DNA from: Streptomyces fulvoviolaceus
Lineage (GTDB): Bacteria > Actinomycetota > Actinomycetes > Streptomycetales > Streptomycetaceae
Direction: 5' to 3'
DNA: 64,000 nucleotides
NCBI RefSeq assembly: GCF_000718165.1
Contig: NZ_JOEY01000022.1
Location: 124,001-188,000, forward strand
In this document: in pieces, positions 8,592 to 17,346 of the stretch
Layout of the letters: every line of letters begins with the position of its first letter
Numbering within the stretch: the first letter of the stretch is position 1
Notes under the pieces: model-generated
The model's database searches: none
The model's input: only the letters and a program-made list of their open reading frames with translations
Told to the model about the DNA's origin: nothing
Position numbers and translations under genes: made by a program

Positions 8592-9934
8592 GTGCCGGGG
8601 GTTTCCCGGCCCGAAGAACCCGATTGCTCACCGGTACCGGGGAGCGGATGAGGCTCCGCGACGGGCGCCGCCGCGACCAGCCCGATGGGCGCGCCCTGCT
8701 CCCGCAGCACCTCGTACACCGCGTCGCTCCGGTCCCGGAGTTCGGCCTCGGCAGTGACGTCGTAGTCGTGGGACACCACGCGGATCACACACTGGTCCGA
8801 GTCCTTGTCGGCCTGCTCGATCTCGACCGTGATCTCGTTGCCGCTGGCCTCGTTCCGGAGCCGGGCCCGGAAGGCCTTCCGGAAATCGCCGTCGACGTAC
8901 CCGGACTCCTTCTCCACGAGGTCGAAGAAGCCGATCTCGGCGAGTCTGTCGGCCACGACGTCGGCCAGGTTCACCCTCATCTGCGAGGTGAGCTGGCGCA
9001 TCCCGGCCCGCTCGACGGTCTCGCCCAGGCTCTGTTCGAGCCGGGGCGCCTCGTCCTCGCGCAGGCTGCGCAGGTCCTCCACACCCGTCTGCGGGTCACG
9101 GGCCCGGGCAAGTGCCTGAGCGGTGTCCTGCCGTACCCGGTCGTACTCGCCCTCGGACCAGTGCACGACATCGAGCACGTAACCGGCGATGACCTCGGCG
9201 TCCGGTCCGACGACCGGACGCTCCCGGTTCTCCTCGGTCAGGGCCTCGACCTGCACCAGTGCCTCGATCGCCTCCTTCTGTGCCAGGCAGCGCTCGAACT
9301 CCCGCTGCTCGACGTCCACCCGCAGCTCGCTCAGCCCGTGGAAGGCCTCCTGTGCCCCGGCCAGAGCGGCGTCGAAGCGGCCGTCCGCGGTGGTCTGCTC
9401 GGCCGTGGCGATACGGCGGCGCAGCCTGTCCAGCTGGCCGGGCGCGTACCGGTCGTGAGGCAGCTCCCCGTCGATCAGGTCGGCCATGGTGCGGGCGTCC
9501 GCCAGCCAGGTCTGTGCGGTGATCTCGGCACGCGCCCGGTCCTGTTCCAGCACGCCTATCCTGTCCCGCTCGACGGCGATGGCGCGCTCGGTCTCCTTCC
9601 GCTGCTCTTCCAGCCGTTGCCGGGTGTCCTGCTCGATCCGGCCGGCCGTCTCCCGAAGTTCCTGGCGCAGGCTGTCGGCCTGCTCCCGAAGCCTGCGAGT
9701 GGTGTCGGCCTCCAGTGCGCGGGTCTGGTCGCTCAGCTTGTCGACCGCCTCCTGCTGGCGGCGTTGCCGTTCCGCCACGGAGTTGAATGCCCGGTCGATG
9801 TCGGCCTGGGTCCGTGCCCGCACATCGGCGAACAGCCGTGGGATGTCCCGCTTGACCTCCCGCAGCTGCCGCGCCCTCTGTTGCATGCGGTACCACTCCG
9901 ACTGGTCTACCTGAATGCGTTTCCTGCAGCTCAT
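8588..9934 (-). CDS. Long coiled-coil protein
   Basis: The 448-residue product begins at ATG 9934, which overlaps the TGA of the radical-SAM gene (ATGA) and is preceded by GGAGAGGAAGGG. Residues 20-190 form an almost continuous, Glu/Arg/Gln-rich coiled coil reminiscent of KfrA or SMC arms. A helical middle follows, then a C-terminal globular segment (about 320-420) with alternating strands such as EITVEIEQADKDSDQCVIRVV. No catalytic motif is seen. It sits between the radical-SAM and AAA+ genes and is translationally coupled to both. It could be the filament or adaptor on which the AAA+ ATPase works. Function is not known from sequence. Confidence 0.8.
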   Translation of the reverse strand: MSCRKRIQVDQSEWYRMQQRARQLREVKRDIPRLFADVRARTQADIDRAFNSVAERQRRQQEAVDKLSDQTRALEADTTRRLREQADSLRQELRETAGRIEQDTRQRLEEQRKETERAIAVERDRIGVLEQDRARAEITAQTWLADARTMADLIDGELPHDRYAPGQLDRLRRRIATAEQTTADGRFDAALAGAQEAFHGLSELRVDVEQREFERCLAQKEAIEALVQVEALTEENRERPVVGPDAEVIAGYVLDVVHWSEGEYDRVRQDTAQALARARDPQTGVEDLRSLREDEAPRLEQSLGETVERAGMRQLTSQMRVNLADVVADRLAEIGFFDLVEKESGYVDGDFRKAFRARLRNEASGNEITVEIEQADKDSDQCVIRVVSHDYDVTAEAELRDRSDAVYEVLREQGAPIGLVAAAPVAEPHPLPGTGEQSGSSGRETPGT

Positions 9935-10605
9935 GACGACCCTTCCTCTCCTGGACCCGGGCTGTTGGTGTCCGCTCCCCGCATACGGGCGCGCACCGTG
10001 TCGACCGCGGTGTCGAACACCGCGGGGAACCCTTTCGGCGCCACTCCGACGAGCAGCGTCTCCGGGCCGTTGACGACGATCTCCGCGTCGCGGGCCCGGT
10101 GCGCGAAGTCGTATCCGCTGTGCGCCAGCCGCCGGGTGAGGTGGTGGACCCGCTGGTTGGTGCTGCCGCGCAGGCCGCGCCCGTCGTTCAGCCCGGCCAC
10201 GTACACCCCGTCGATCAGCACGTCGACGACGGCGAGCAGGTCCGGTACGCCCGCCGACGGAGGCCTGGCCATCAGCCGTTCCAGTCGATGACCGGTGAAG
10301 CAGATCACGGAGACGTCCCGGACCTCCCGCACCTGCCGGACCAGTGCGGCCAGCCCGGTCGCCTGCTGCATCGGCTCGCCTCCCGACAGGGTCAGACCGG
10401 TGACCCGAGGGTCGGCGAGCAGTTCGGCCGCCAGCTCCCCGGGACCGGCCTGCCGCGCGGGGCGGTCGGGAATCCACTCCGGGGCGACGCACCCGGCGCA
10501 GTGGAACGGGCATCCCTGTACCCACACCACCGACCGGACGCCGGGCCCGAGCGCCCGGGTGCCGACATGGGTGGCCGCCACGTTGAGCAGCGGCTGAGCG
10601 GTCAT
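9931..10605 (-). CDS. Small radical-SAM / 4Fe-4S single-cluster protein (NrdG-like)
   Basis: The 224-residue product carries CPFHCAGC (about residues 35-42), the CX3CX2C signature that binds the SAM-cleaving 4Fe-4S cluster. LTLSGGEPMQQA follows, the GGE motif that contacts the SAM amino group. Its small size matches the activase-type radical-SAM proteins (NrdG, PflA) rather than larger SPASM enzymes. No anaerobic ribonucleotide reductase or other glycyl-radical enzyme is encoded nearby, so its target is unclear; a neighbour in the same operon is the obvious candidate. The ATG shares one base with the vWA gene stop (TGATG), and the gene ends in an ATGA overlap with the coiled-coil gene. Confidence 0.9.
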   Translation of the reverse strand: MTAQPLLNVAATHVGTRALGPGVRSVVWVQGCPFHCAGCVAPEWIPDRPARQAGPGELAAELLADPRVTGLTLSGGEPMQQATGLAALVRQVREVRDVSVICFTGHRLERLMARPPSAGVPDLLAVVDVLIDGVYVAGLNDGRGLRGSTNQRVHHLTRRLAHSGYDFAHRARDAEIVVNGPETLLVGVAPKGFPAVFDTAVDTVRARMRGADTNSPGPGEEGSS

Positions 10606-12191
10606 CAGGGCCGCCCGCTGCCCGGCACGACGGCATCGGCTCCGGGACCGGTGGCCGGCTCGGGCGGGAGATGGGTGAACGACAAGCCGCCGAGAACGGC
10701 CTTGCTCCCCGGCCCGCAGGTCACCTGGTCCGGCCTTCCGGAGGCGCCGTCCGGCGTGTAGCGGATCAGCAGATCGACCCGGGGCCCGTCGGCCGTCCGG
10801 CGGCGTCGGCCGTGCACCGTGCCCTGTCCACCGCCGCGTGGCCGGAACCCCACCCTCCTGCCGGACAGCGCGATCCGGTCCGGGATCTCCACGCCGAACA
10901 CCGGAACGGCCGTCAACACCCCTTGCAGCGGAGGCCGGTTGACACTGCGCCACCACAGCCATCCGAGCACCAGGGCCGCCGCCAGCGCCGAGAACACGGC
11001 CGGCAGGAAGTACGCCGAGCCAACCTCCGCCCGCACCGCCAGGGGGCCGCCGGTGACGTCGACCGCGTCCGGAGTCCTCAGGTCCACGTCGGGGGCGAGC
11101 GCCCGCTGCCACGACGCGGACACCTCACCGGACACCCGCAACGCGGCCTCGCCGTCCTCGGTCCGGCGGTAGGGCAGTCCGCCCGCCCGAGGGCCCCCGT
11201 CCAGCCGGACGGTGTACTTGCGGGACTCGCCCGGTTTCAGGGTCAGTCGGCCCGGCACACCGGTCACGTCGAGCGGGACACCGTCCGCCGAGACCCGTAC
11301 CCCGCTCACCGTCAGCGGCACATACCGGGTGGCCGACCGGAAGGTGACGGAAGCGGTGGCGGAGCCGTCGGTGAGGTCGCGGACACCAGTGTCCGTCCAG
11401 GACATCGCGACGCCCTTCCCCTTGTCCGTGGCGAGCAATTGCGCCGCCGACCGGGCCCGGGTGCTGTCCCCGGCCCGCTCCAGATAGGCGCTGAGGTCCT
11501 GGATGCTGTCCGGGCGCAGGACGAGCGTGTCCTCCACGACCTTCCCGAGCAGGTTCGCGCCGGTCGCACCGCTGCCCAACGGCAGCGCGTATCCGGCGAG
11601 TTCGGTGCGCTCGCCGAGGGCCTCGGCCCGCTTGCGCAGCTTGTCCCAGGAGGCGCCGGACGACTTGGGGTAGTCGGACCCCCGTGGCGGATCGTGTTTG
11701 CCGTCGGTCAGCAGGACCACGGAGGCGATGTCCGCGGCGTCCGACCGTTCGAGTTCGCGCAGGGCCTGGTTCAGAGCCGCCCCGATGTCGGTCCCGCCGG
11801 ACGGGTTGGGTGCCTTGGGCAGCCGGGAGACGATCTTCGCCGCGTCGCCGGCCGATCCGATGTAGCGCTCCTCGGGGCGGTCGTCGAAGGTGATGAGGGC
11901 GACATGGTCGGCGGACGACAGCCCGCCCAGAAAGGTGCGCAGGGTGGAACGCACGGTGCTGTAGCGGCCTTTGGCGGCCATCGAACCGGAGGTGTCCACC
12001 AGGACGACGTAGTCGACCGGCTGATCGGCAACGCCGAGTTCCCGGTAGATCTCGTCCCGGGTCGGTGCCGTTCCGGCGGCGGTGGCCGGCACGGCGGTCG
12101 CGGGCAGGACGGCGAGCAGGGCTGCGGCGGCCACGGCGGCCCCGCGCCGCAGCACGGTCACCGCGCGCGGTGACCAGGCGGATCGCTTCAC
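10605..12191 (-). CDS. Membrane-anchored vWA-domain protein
   Basis: The 528-residue product starts at GTG 12191 (GTGA overlap with the Hsp70-like gene, AGGGAGC upstream). A positively charged start and a hydrophobic segment (about residues 14-40, ending in TATAAG-like small residues) form a signal peptide or anchor. The vWA domain follows, with an intact MIDAS: DTSGSM (about 66-71), the later Thr in GGTDIG, and the Asp in LLTDGKHD. After beta-rich domains there is a transmembrane helix near residue 400 (FLPAVFSALAAALVLGWLWW), then a cytoplasmic tail of about 100 residues. This suggests an extracytoplasmic metal-dependent adhesion or sensing domain tethered to the membrane. vWA proteins often pair with AAA+ ATPases, and one is encoded in this operon. 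Confidence 0.88.
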   Translation of the reverse strand: MKRSAWSPRAVTVLRRGAAVAAAALLAVLPATAVPATAAGTAPTRDEIYRELGVADQPVDYVVLVDTSGSMAAKGRYSTVRSTLRTFLGGLSSADHVALITFDDRPEERYIGSAGDAAKIVSRLPKAPNPSGGTDIGAALNQALRELERSDAADIASVVLLTDGKHDPPRGSDYPKSSGASWDKLRKRAEALGERTELAGYALPLGSGATGANLLGKVVEDTLVLRPDSIQDLSAYLERAGDSTRARSAAQLLATDKGKGVAMSWTDTGVRDLTDGSATASVTFRSATRYVPLTVSGVRVSADGVPLDVTGVPGRLTLKPGESRKYTVRLDGGPRAGGLPYRRTEDGEAALRVSGEVSASWQRALAPDVDLRTPDAVDVTGGPLAVRAEVGSAYFLPAVFSALAAALVLGWLWWRSVNRPPLQGVLTAVPVFGVEIPDRIALSGRRVGFRPRGGGQGTVHGRRRRTADGPRVDLLIRYTPDGASGRPDQVTCGPGSKAVLGGLSFTHLPPEPATGPGADAVVPGSGRP

Positions 12192-13606
12192 GTACGGGCT
12201 CCCTGAGTGTCGGGCGGGGGGGCGGATCGAGCCTCGGGCTGGGGATCGGCCGGCAGGACGCCCAGCGGGAACTCCGTGGGCGGGGGCTGCACGGGCCGGC
12301 GGTTCCCGGCCGTGTGCGCGTCGGGCCGGCCGCGGTCGAGCGGTTCGTCGAGCGGTTCCAGGACGAGGCGGGCCGTCCCGTCGGTGGCGAGGCGCACGCC
12401 GACGTAGAAGCGCGCACCGTCGCCGGACGGGGGGATGGTGACCACGCCGACCGGGGCGGCGGTGCCGGTCCCGGCCGCGCGGACCAGGATCCGGACCTCG
12501 CGTCCGCCGGTCCCGTCGGCGGGTCCGGTCCGGACCCGCAGCCGTTCCCCGTCGGCCTCGGCGAACACGGTGGCTCCCCCCGGCTCCAGCGTGCCGGGCG
12601 GGCTGATCAGGAGTTCTTCGTCTCGCGGCCGGCCCACCACAGTCCGGTGCACGCACACGGCCACGGCATGCGGATAGCGGTCAGCCGGATCGATGTGTCC
12701 GCCGGCGACCAGGGCGGCCCCGAACACCGCGGCCAGCGCGGGGTCCGTCCCGTGGGGCAGCGGGACCGGCCGGCCCAGACGGCCGGTCAGGTGCCGTAGG
12801 AGCGCCCGGGACCGGGCCACACCCCCCACCGCGATCACCGGTGTGCGGGACGGATCCGGGCCGGTGGCCGGAGCTCCCGGCAGACCTTCCAGGGCCTGGT
12901 CGAAACCGTCCGTGAGCCGGCCCAGCGCCCGGAACACCAGCTCCGCGGTGATCTCCTGGCCGGCCAGCTCGTGGAGCACCGTGTCCGCGGCCCGGTCGGG
13001 GTGGGCCGCCATCCGGTCGAGAGTGACCTCGATGCGCCGGGCGTTCTGCGCCCTGCCCTCGCCGAGTTCCCGCAGCACGTCGGGGTCGTCGTGCGGCAGC
13101 CCCACCCCCTCCAGCACGGCCTTGTCGAACGCGGCACCGTAGCCGCCGTCGGCGCCTGGGGACGGAGCGGCCGGGGCCACGGCCACGGCCCCGCCGACGA
13201 CGGCGCACTCCGTGACCCCGGCCGCCGAGGCGCCCAGGTCGCACACCAGCAGGCGGCGCGCGATCGGAGTGCCCGCATGCCGCAGCAGGGCCAGCACCGC
13301 GTGCGGGGTGTCCAGCAGCCGGGGCCGCGGCATCCCGGCGACCTCGGGCGCTACGGCCTGTCCCCCCGGCGGGACGACCAGCACCACCTGACCGGGCGTA
13401 CCGAAGCGTTCGCAGTACTTCGAGTACGCCAGGCTCAGCGCCGCCTCGCGGTTACCACGGATCTCGGCAGGGGTGGGCAGCCCTTCTCCGCGCACCGTTC
13501 CGGACAGGTCCACCAACTCCGGCGTCCCTTCCGCACTGGTCCGGGCGACGCGAAGGAAGCGGAAGCCGAGGTCGATGGCGATGGCGGGCGCGGGGGGAGT
13601 CGTCAT
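12188..13606 (-). CDS. Divergent Hsp70/actin-fold ATPase-like protein
   Basis: The 472-residue product aligns by motif with the Hsp70 nucleotide-binding domain. Phosphate-1-like AIDLGFRFLRVA lies near residue 10, phosphate-2-like LLVCDLGASAAGV near 145, and an adenosine-type VIAVGGVARSRALL near 270. Canonical Hsp70 has DLGTT at phosphate-1; here the threonines are replaced by Phe-Arg, so ATPase activity may be altered or lost. The region after about residue 330 is a beta-rich domain in the position of the substrate-binding domain but without the usual linker motif. The start at 13606 overlaps the GAP1-like gene stop (ATGA). It is probably a scaffold or chaperone for neighbouring proteins; this is inference. 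Confidence 0.8.
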   Translation of the reverse strand: MTTPPAPAIAIDLGFRFLRVARTSAEGTPELVDLSGTVRGEGLPTPAEIRGNREAALSLAYSKYCERFGTPGQVVLVVPPGGQAVAPEVAGMPRPRLLDTPHAVLALLRHAGTPIARRLLVCDLGASAAGVTECAVVGGAVAVAPAAPSPGADGGYGAAFDKAVLEGVGLPHDDPDVLRELGEGRAQNARRIEVTLDRMAAHPDRAADTVLHELAGQEITAELVFRALGRLTDGFDQALEGLPGAPATGPDPSRTPVIAVGGVARSRALLRHLTGRLGRPVPLPHGTDPALAAVFGAALVAGGHIDPADRYPHAVAVCVHRTVVGRPRDEELLISPPGTLEPGGATVFAEADGERLRVRTGPADGTGGREVRILVRAAGTGTAAPVGVVTIPPSGDGARFYVGVRLATDGTARLVLEPLDEPLDRGRPDAHTAGNRRPVQPPPTEFPLGVLPADPQPEARSAPPPDTQGART

Positions 13607-16101
13607 CCGGATCCCCCCGGGAACCACCCGCGCATCTTCCTGAAGACGCCCCGGCGTTCCGCCCCGGTCCCGGACGCCGTGCCCGACGGTTCCGGCGGGC
13701 GCTGGAGTTCCTCCAGGATCCATTCGTGCCGAGCCCGCCGGGCCTCGCTGTACTGCACCAGCCGGTCACGCAGCTCTCCGTGCCTGTCTCCGCGTACGAC
13801 GTTCACCTGCAGTTCCAGCCCCGGCAAGCCCGTCGCCAGGCCGTCCATGTGCAGGGCGACCTGCTCCAGGCTGTACGGCCCCACGTCGAGCGTCCACACA
13901 GCGATCGCGTCCAGCAGCGGTGCGGGGAGACCCCGCTGTCCATGGGACTCCAGAATGATCCGGGCCAACTCCCGGTACGGTGCCCGTGCCTTCACCGCCT
14001 TCCGGAAGGCATGGACCGGGCGAAGCCAACCCAGGTCGTACCGCTTCGCCAGCTCCTCCATGAGCCAGTCGCGCACTTCCAGATCGTTGAGGGGTCGGCC
14101 CCGTCCGGTGAGCCGCCCGTGCAGTTCGTCGCAGAGCTGATGCAGGAAGCTGTCCGGCAGATCGCGGCTCAGCCGCTCGATCACCCACCATGTGCCCTGG
14201 CCCAACTCCCCTTCCAGAAGTGCCTGGACCGCCAGTCTCCTGAGTTCTCCGTCGGATTCGATCCGGCCGGTCAGAGCAGCCGCGTAGTCCCGCAGCTCCC
14301 CCTCCTCGGTGAGCCGCTCCAGCCGGGGCATACCCGGCCGGGCTCCGGCCCGGACAGCCGTGCAGAAGAGGTCGGCGTCGGCTGCCACGCCCCCGGAGGT
14401 CTGCGGCTCCTCGACAGGGACCAGCCGCTCCACGGCTTCCCCCAGTCCCCGGTCTGTGCGGGCGACCCTCCACAGCCGCGGCCACATCAGACCGAGCACC
14501 TCCGGCCGCCTCTCCAACCGGGCGATCTCCAGGGTGGTCCGCCAGCCTCCCTCGACGGCCTCGGCGAAGTCGGCGGCATCCGTGGAGGTGGCCGGGGCCC
14601 GGAAGTCGCCCAGCAGCACGGCCGCGAAGCGCAGCCAGCCGGGGGTGTCATCGACGGCCATGTCGTCCCGCACCCGCCGCACCAGGCGGTGGAGCGGTGC
14701 AAGACTGCGGTCCTTGTGCTTCAGCAGGTACTTGAGCCAGGTCTTCCCGACGGCCGACTCGCGAACGAGGAGGCGGTCGGCGTCGTCCGTGCTGCGCTTC
14801 CACTCGGCCTCGGCCATGTAGATGAGCGCCCCGGTCCATTCGCGCGTCGGTTCCGGGGTCTCGACCAGAGCGTTGAAGAGTTCGTCGAAGCTGCCGCCAC
14901 GATGCGTCTCGACGGCATCGTGGATGACGCCCAGATACCGCTTGGCCCGTTCGAAGGACTCGGCCGAAGTTCCGGCAGCCAGGACCTCTCGGACGAGCAG
15001 GGGTCCGGTGCGCTCGGTCCAGTGCTCCGCCAGCAGGCTCCCGGCGACCTGGCTGCCCTGGCTCGCGCTCCGGACCAGGAAGAAGGTCAGCACAGCCAGC
15101 CGACGGTCGTCCAAGGAGGCGGCCGGATACCGGTCCAGGACCCGGCCGACGTCCTCGACCTCGCCTCCGCCGGACCGGATCTCCTCGACCACCGTGTCCA
15201 GCAGGTCGGCCTCGCGCAGGACCCGGAGCGCCGCCCCGGGGCGTGGGACCGTGGCCGGTTCCACGACGGTCAGCAGATACTCCACGATCTCCGTGGTGTC
15301 GCCGGTCTTCGCCCGCAGCCTGCGGAGCCTGTGCAGATAGGTCCGGGCGTTCTCGTCCCGCGGCTCGTCCGGCGGGCTTGCGCCGAGCACGGCCGCGATC
15401 TGACCCGTCCGTGCCGCGGGCGCGAAGAACAGTCTCAGGTCGTGCTGCGCCTGGCCGGTCCAGGTCGCGGCGCTGAGCCAGGCCCGGCACGCGTACGGCA
15501 GGAGGGAGCAGACCGCGTCGAGCACGCGGACGCGGTCGGAGACACCGGGCAGTGCCTCACCCGGTCCCGGTGTGATCGCCACCTGTCGGTTGTCCAGCAG
15601 CAGCGCGGCCACGCCGGCCACCCACTCGAAGCCCAACTGGTCGACCAGTTGGGCGAGTTCAGTGGGAGGCGTCCGCGGCACGGCAACAGTCATCGGGACC
15701 GCGTCACCGGGCAGGGCCGGCGGGTCCGACAGCAGCGCACGGTCGATCCCGGACCAGGTCAGGGCGGCCCGGCCCGCCTCCGCCCACTCCAGCAGGGTCA
15801 GCCTCCAGGTGTAACTGGGGGCGCCGGTACCGTCGGTCGACCCGTCCCACGTGGTCTCGACGGAGGCGCAGACGGGTTCCGGGTGCGTGTCCGTTCTGCC
15901 GAGGAACACCCTCCACGGCAGTTCGCCCTCCGGGTCGCGGTCGCCGGGTGCACCGGTGGCGGAGGCCTTCCAGAGGTAGGTGCCGGCCCGGTCGCCGGGA
16001 AGGCTGCTCCGCAGCACCTCGTAGCCCATGGTCTGCCCCGGATGCTTGCCCAGCACCGCCCAGTGGGCGGTCAGTCGTTCCTCTCCGAGGCCCTCGTTCA
16101 C
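13603..16101 (-). CDS. GTPase-associated protein (GAP1-like)
   Basis: I prefer GTG 16101 (832 residues) because it overlaps the GTPase gene stop (GTGA) and has GGGGGGAAG upstream; ATG 16122 would add seven residues. The N-terminal 180 residues (HWAVLGKHPGQTMGYEVL, later PEPVCASVETT) are beta-rich and resemble the N-terminal domain of GTPase-associated protein 1 found beside double-GTPases in actinobacterial conflict operons. A P-loop-less central alpha/beta part and a long alpha-helical C-terminal half (about 330-800) follow. No catalytic motif stands out. Direct coupling to the upstream GTPase gene supports a physical partnership. The family name rests on my recognition of the N-terminus and context, not on a search. 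Confidence 0.65.
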   Translation of the reverse strand: MNEGLGEERLTAHWAVLGKHPGQTMGYEVLRSSLPGDRAGTYLWKASATGAPGDRDPEGELPWRVFLGRTDTHPEPVCASVETTWDGSTDGTGAPSYTWRLTLLEWAEAGRAALTWSGIDRALLSDPPALPGDAVPMTVAVPRTPPTELAQLVDQLGFEWVAGVAALLLDNRQVAITPGPGEALPGVSDRVRVLDAVCSLLPYACRAWLSAATWTGQAQHDLRLFFAPAARTGQIAAVLGASPPDEPRDENARTYLHRLRRLRAKTGDTTEIVEYLLTVVEPATVPRPGAALRVLREADLLDTVVEEIRSGGGEVEDVGRVLDRYPAASLDDRRLAVLTFFLVRSASQGSQVAGSLLAEHWTERTGPLLVREVLAAGTSAESFERAKRYLGVIHDAVETHRGGSFDELFNALVETPEPTREWTGALIYMAEAEWKRSTDDADRLLVRESAVGKTWLKYLLKHKDRSLAPLHRLVRRVRDDMAVDDTPGWLRFAAVLLGDFRAPATSTDAADFAEAVEGGWRTTLEIARLERRPEVLGLMWPRLWRVARTDRGLGEAVERLVPVEEPQTSGGVAADADLFCTAVRAGARPGMPRLERLTEEGELRDYAAALTGRIESDGELRRLAVQALLEGELGQGTWWVIERLSRDLPDSFLHQLCDELHGRLTGRGRPLNDLEVRDWLMEELAKRYDLGWLRPVHAFRKAVKARAPYRELARIILESHGQRGLPAPLLDAIAVWTLDVGPYSLEQVALHMDGLATGLPGLELQVNVVRGDRHGELRDRLVQYSEARRARHEWILEELQRPPEPSGTASGTGAERRGVFRKMRGWFPGGSG

Positions 16102-17297
16102 CGCCGCTTCCCCCCGGGCCATCCACCCCAGCCGCGGGTGCGGTCCTGATGGATCCGGCTCTCCAGGTCGATCAGCGGCTCCATGACGTTGATCGGCACG
16201 GGGGAGGTACGGATGCGTGGTGTCCCGTCCACCGAGACCGGCTGGACGTAGTCCCCGTAGTCGAACACGTGCTGCGGGTTCAGCCGGAAGCCGACGGCGG
16301 AGGTCGCGTAGAAGGAGATGCGCTCGGGGGCGAAGTAGGCGTACAGGGCGTCGCGTACCAGGCGGGCGTTGGCGCCTCGGAATTCCTCGCACATCCACTG
16401 GAAGTACTTCTCGCTCCGGTCCCCGGGCACGCTGGGAAGCTGGGAGCCCACCGTGTCCTGAACGACCCAGCCCGCATCGACCGCGGGCCGGAAGACGTCC
16501 GGGTGGTCGAACTTGGCTATGCAGACGGACACATGGTGCGGAAGCCTGCCTTTGACGAGCCCGCCCCGGTCGCGGACCTTCGCGGTCAGCTGGGTCAGCG
16601 TCGCCTGAAGATAGGTGAAGGCCTCGGTGGCCTCCTCGGCGTCACCGATCGGGTCGAAGAGATAGATCAGCCCCTGGGACCGCGCGAGATGGGCGACGAG
16701 TTGGGGCTGCTGGGGATGTCCGTGCAGGAACACCTCACCGGCCGCGTCCTGGATCTCCAGCACGAAGTCGGGCCGCCTGGTCCGGAGTTTCTCCCTCTTC
16801 TCCGGCCCCTGGACGGACCAGGCCATGCCCTGGACACCCATGCTGGCCGGAGGGAAGGCCCGCTGCCGGGTCAGCAGGTCCACGCCCCGGGCAAGGAAGG
16901 CGTTGGCCTCCTGCGTCATGCCGGAGATGTGCCAGCTGCCCTCGTTGTGCCGCTGATACTGCATCGCGGCGATCGGCAGGGCGGTCAGATAGGTCGTCTT
17001 GCCCGAGCGGGGCGCGCCCCACAGTCCGATTCTTATACGGTCCTCGGCCGTCCCGTTCACCTGGCCGGCGGACGGGATCCGCTCGGGGTCCGAGGACGGC
17101 ACAAGGTCCGGTACCGGCCCGGGCTCTGGTACCGGCCTGGGATCCGGTGCAGGCCCGGGTTCCGGGGCACCGCCTGCTCCGTTCACGGGCGGCCTCGGCG
17201 GTGTGCCCGGCGGGAGACCGCCCCCGGACGACGCGCTCGCGGGGTCCGGGGGCGGGCCGCCGGACTCCTTCTTGTTCGGGTCGTACAGGTCGGGCAT
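16098..17297 (-). CDS. TRAFAC-like GTPase with Pro-rich N-terminal extension
   Basis: The 399-residue product starts at ATG 17297 after GAGGAGAG. Residues 1-85 are low-complexity and rich in Pro/Gly, with tandem PDP/PEP repeats, and are probably disordered. The GTPase domain follows: P-loop GAPRSGKTTYL (about residues 93-103), a DAAGE element in the position of the DxxG switch II motif (about 185), and CIAKFDHPDVF (about 260), where KFD stands in for the NKxD base-recognition motif. These deviations fit the divergent double-GTPase/TRAFAC proteins of bacterial conflict systems. It is coupled by GTGA to the GAP1-like gene. It lies 49 bases after the zinc-ribbon gene, so it is probably the regulatory switch of the operon. 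Confidence 0.8.
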   Translation of the reverse strand: MPDLYDPNKKESGGPPPDPASASSGGGLPPGTPPRPPVNGAGGAPEPGPAPDPRPVPEPGPVPDLVPSSDPERIPSAGQVNGTAEDRIRIGLWGAPRSGKTTYLTALPIAAMQYQRHNEGSWHISGMTQEANAFLARGVDLLTRQRAFPPASMGVQGMAWSVQGPEKREKLRTRRPDFVLEIQDAAGEVFLHGHPQQPQLVAHLARSQGLIYLFDPIGDAEEATEAFTYLQATLTQLTAKVRDRGGLVKGRLPHHVSVCIAKFDHPDVFRPAVDAGWVVQDTVGSQLPSVPGDRSEKYFQWMCEEFRGANARLVRDALYAYFAPERISFYATSAVGFRLNPQHVFDYGDYVQPVSVDGTPRIRTSPVPINVMEPLIDLESRIHQDRTRGWGGWPGGKRR

Positions 17298-17346
17298 GGA
17301 CTCTCCTCGTACCGGGGACGCTGGGGCGGCGGAGACGCGGTTGGTG

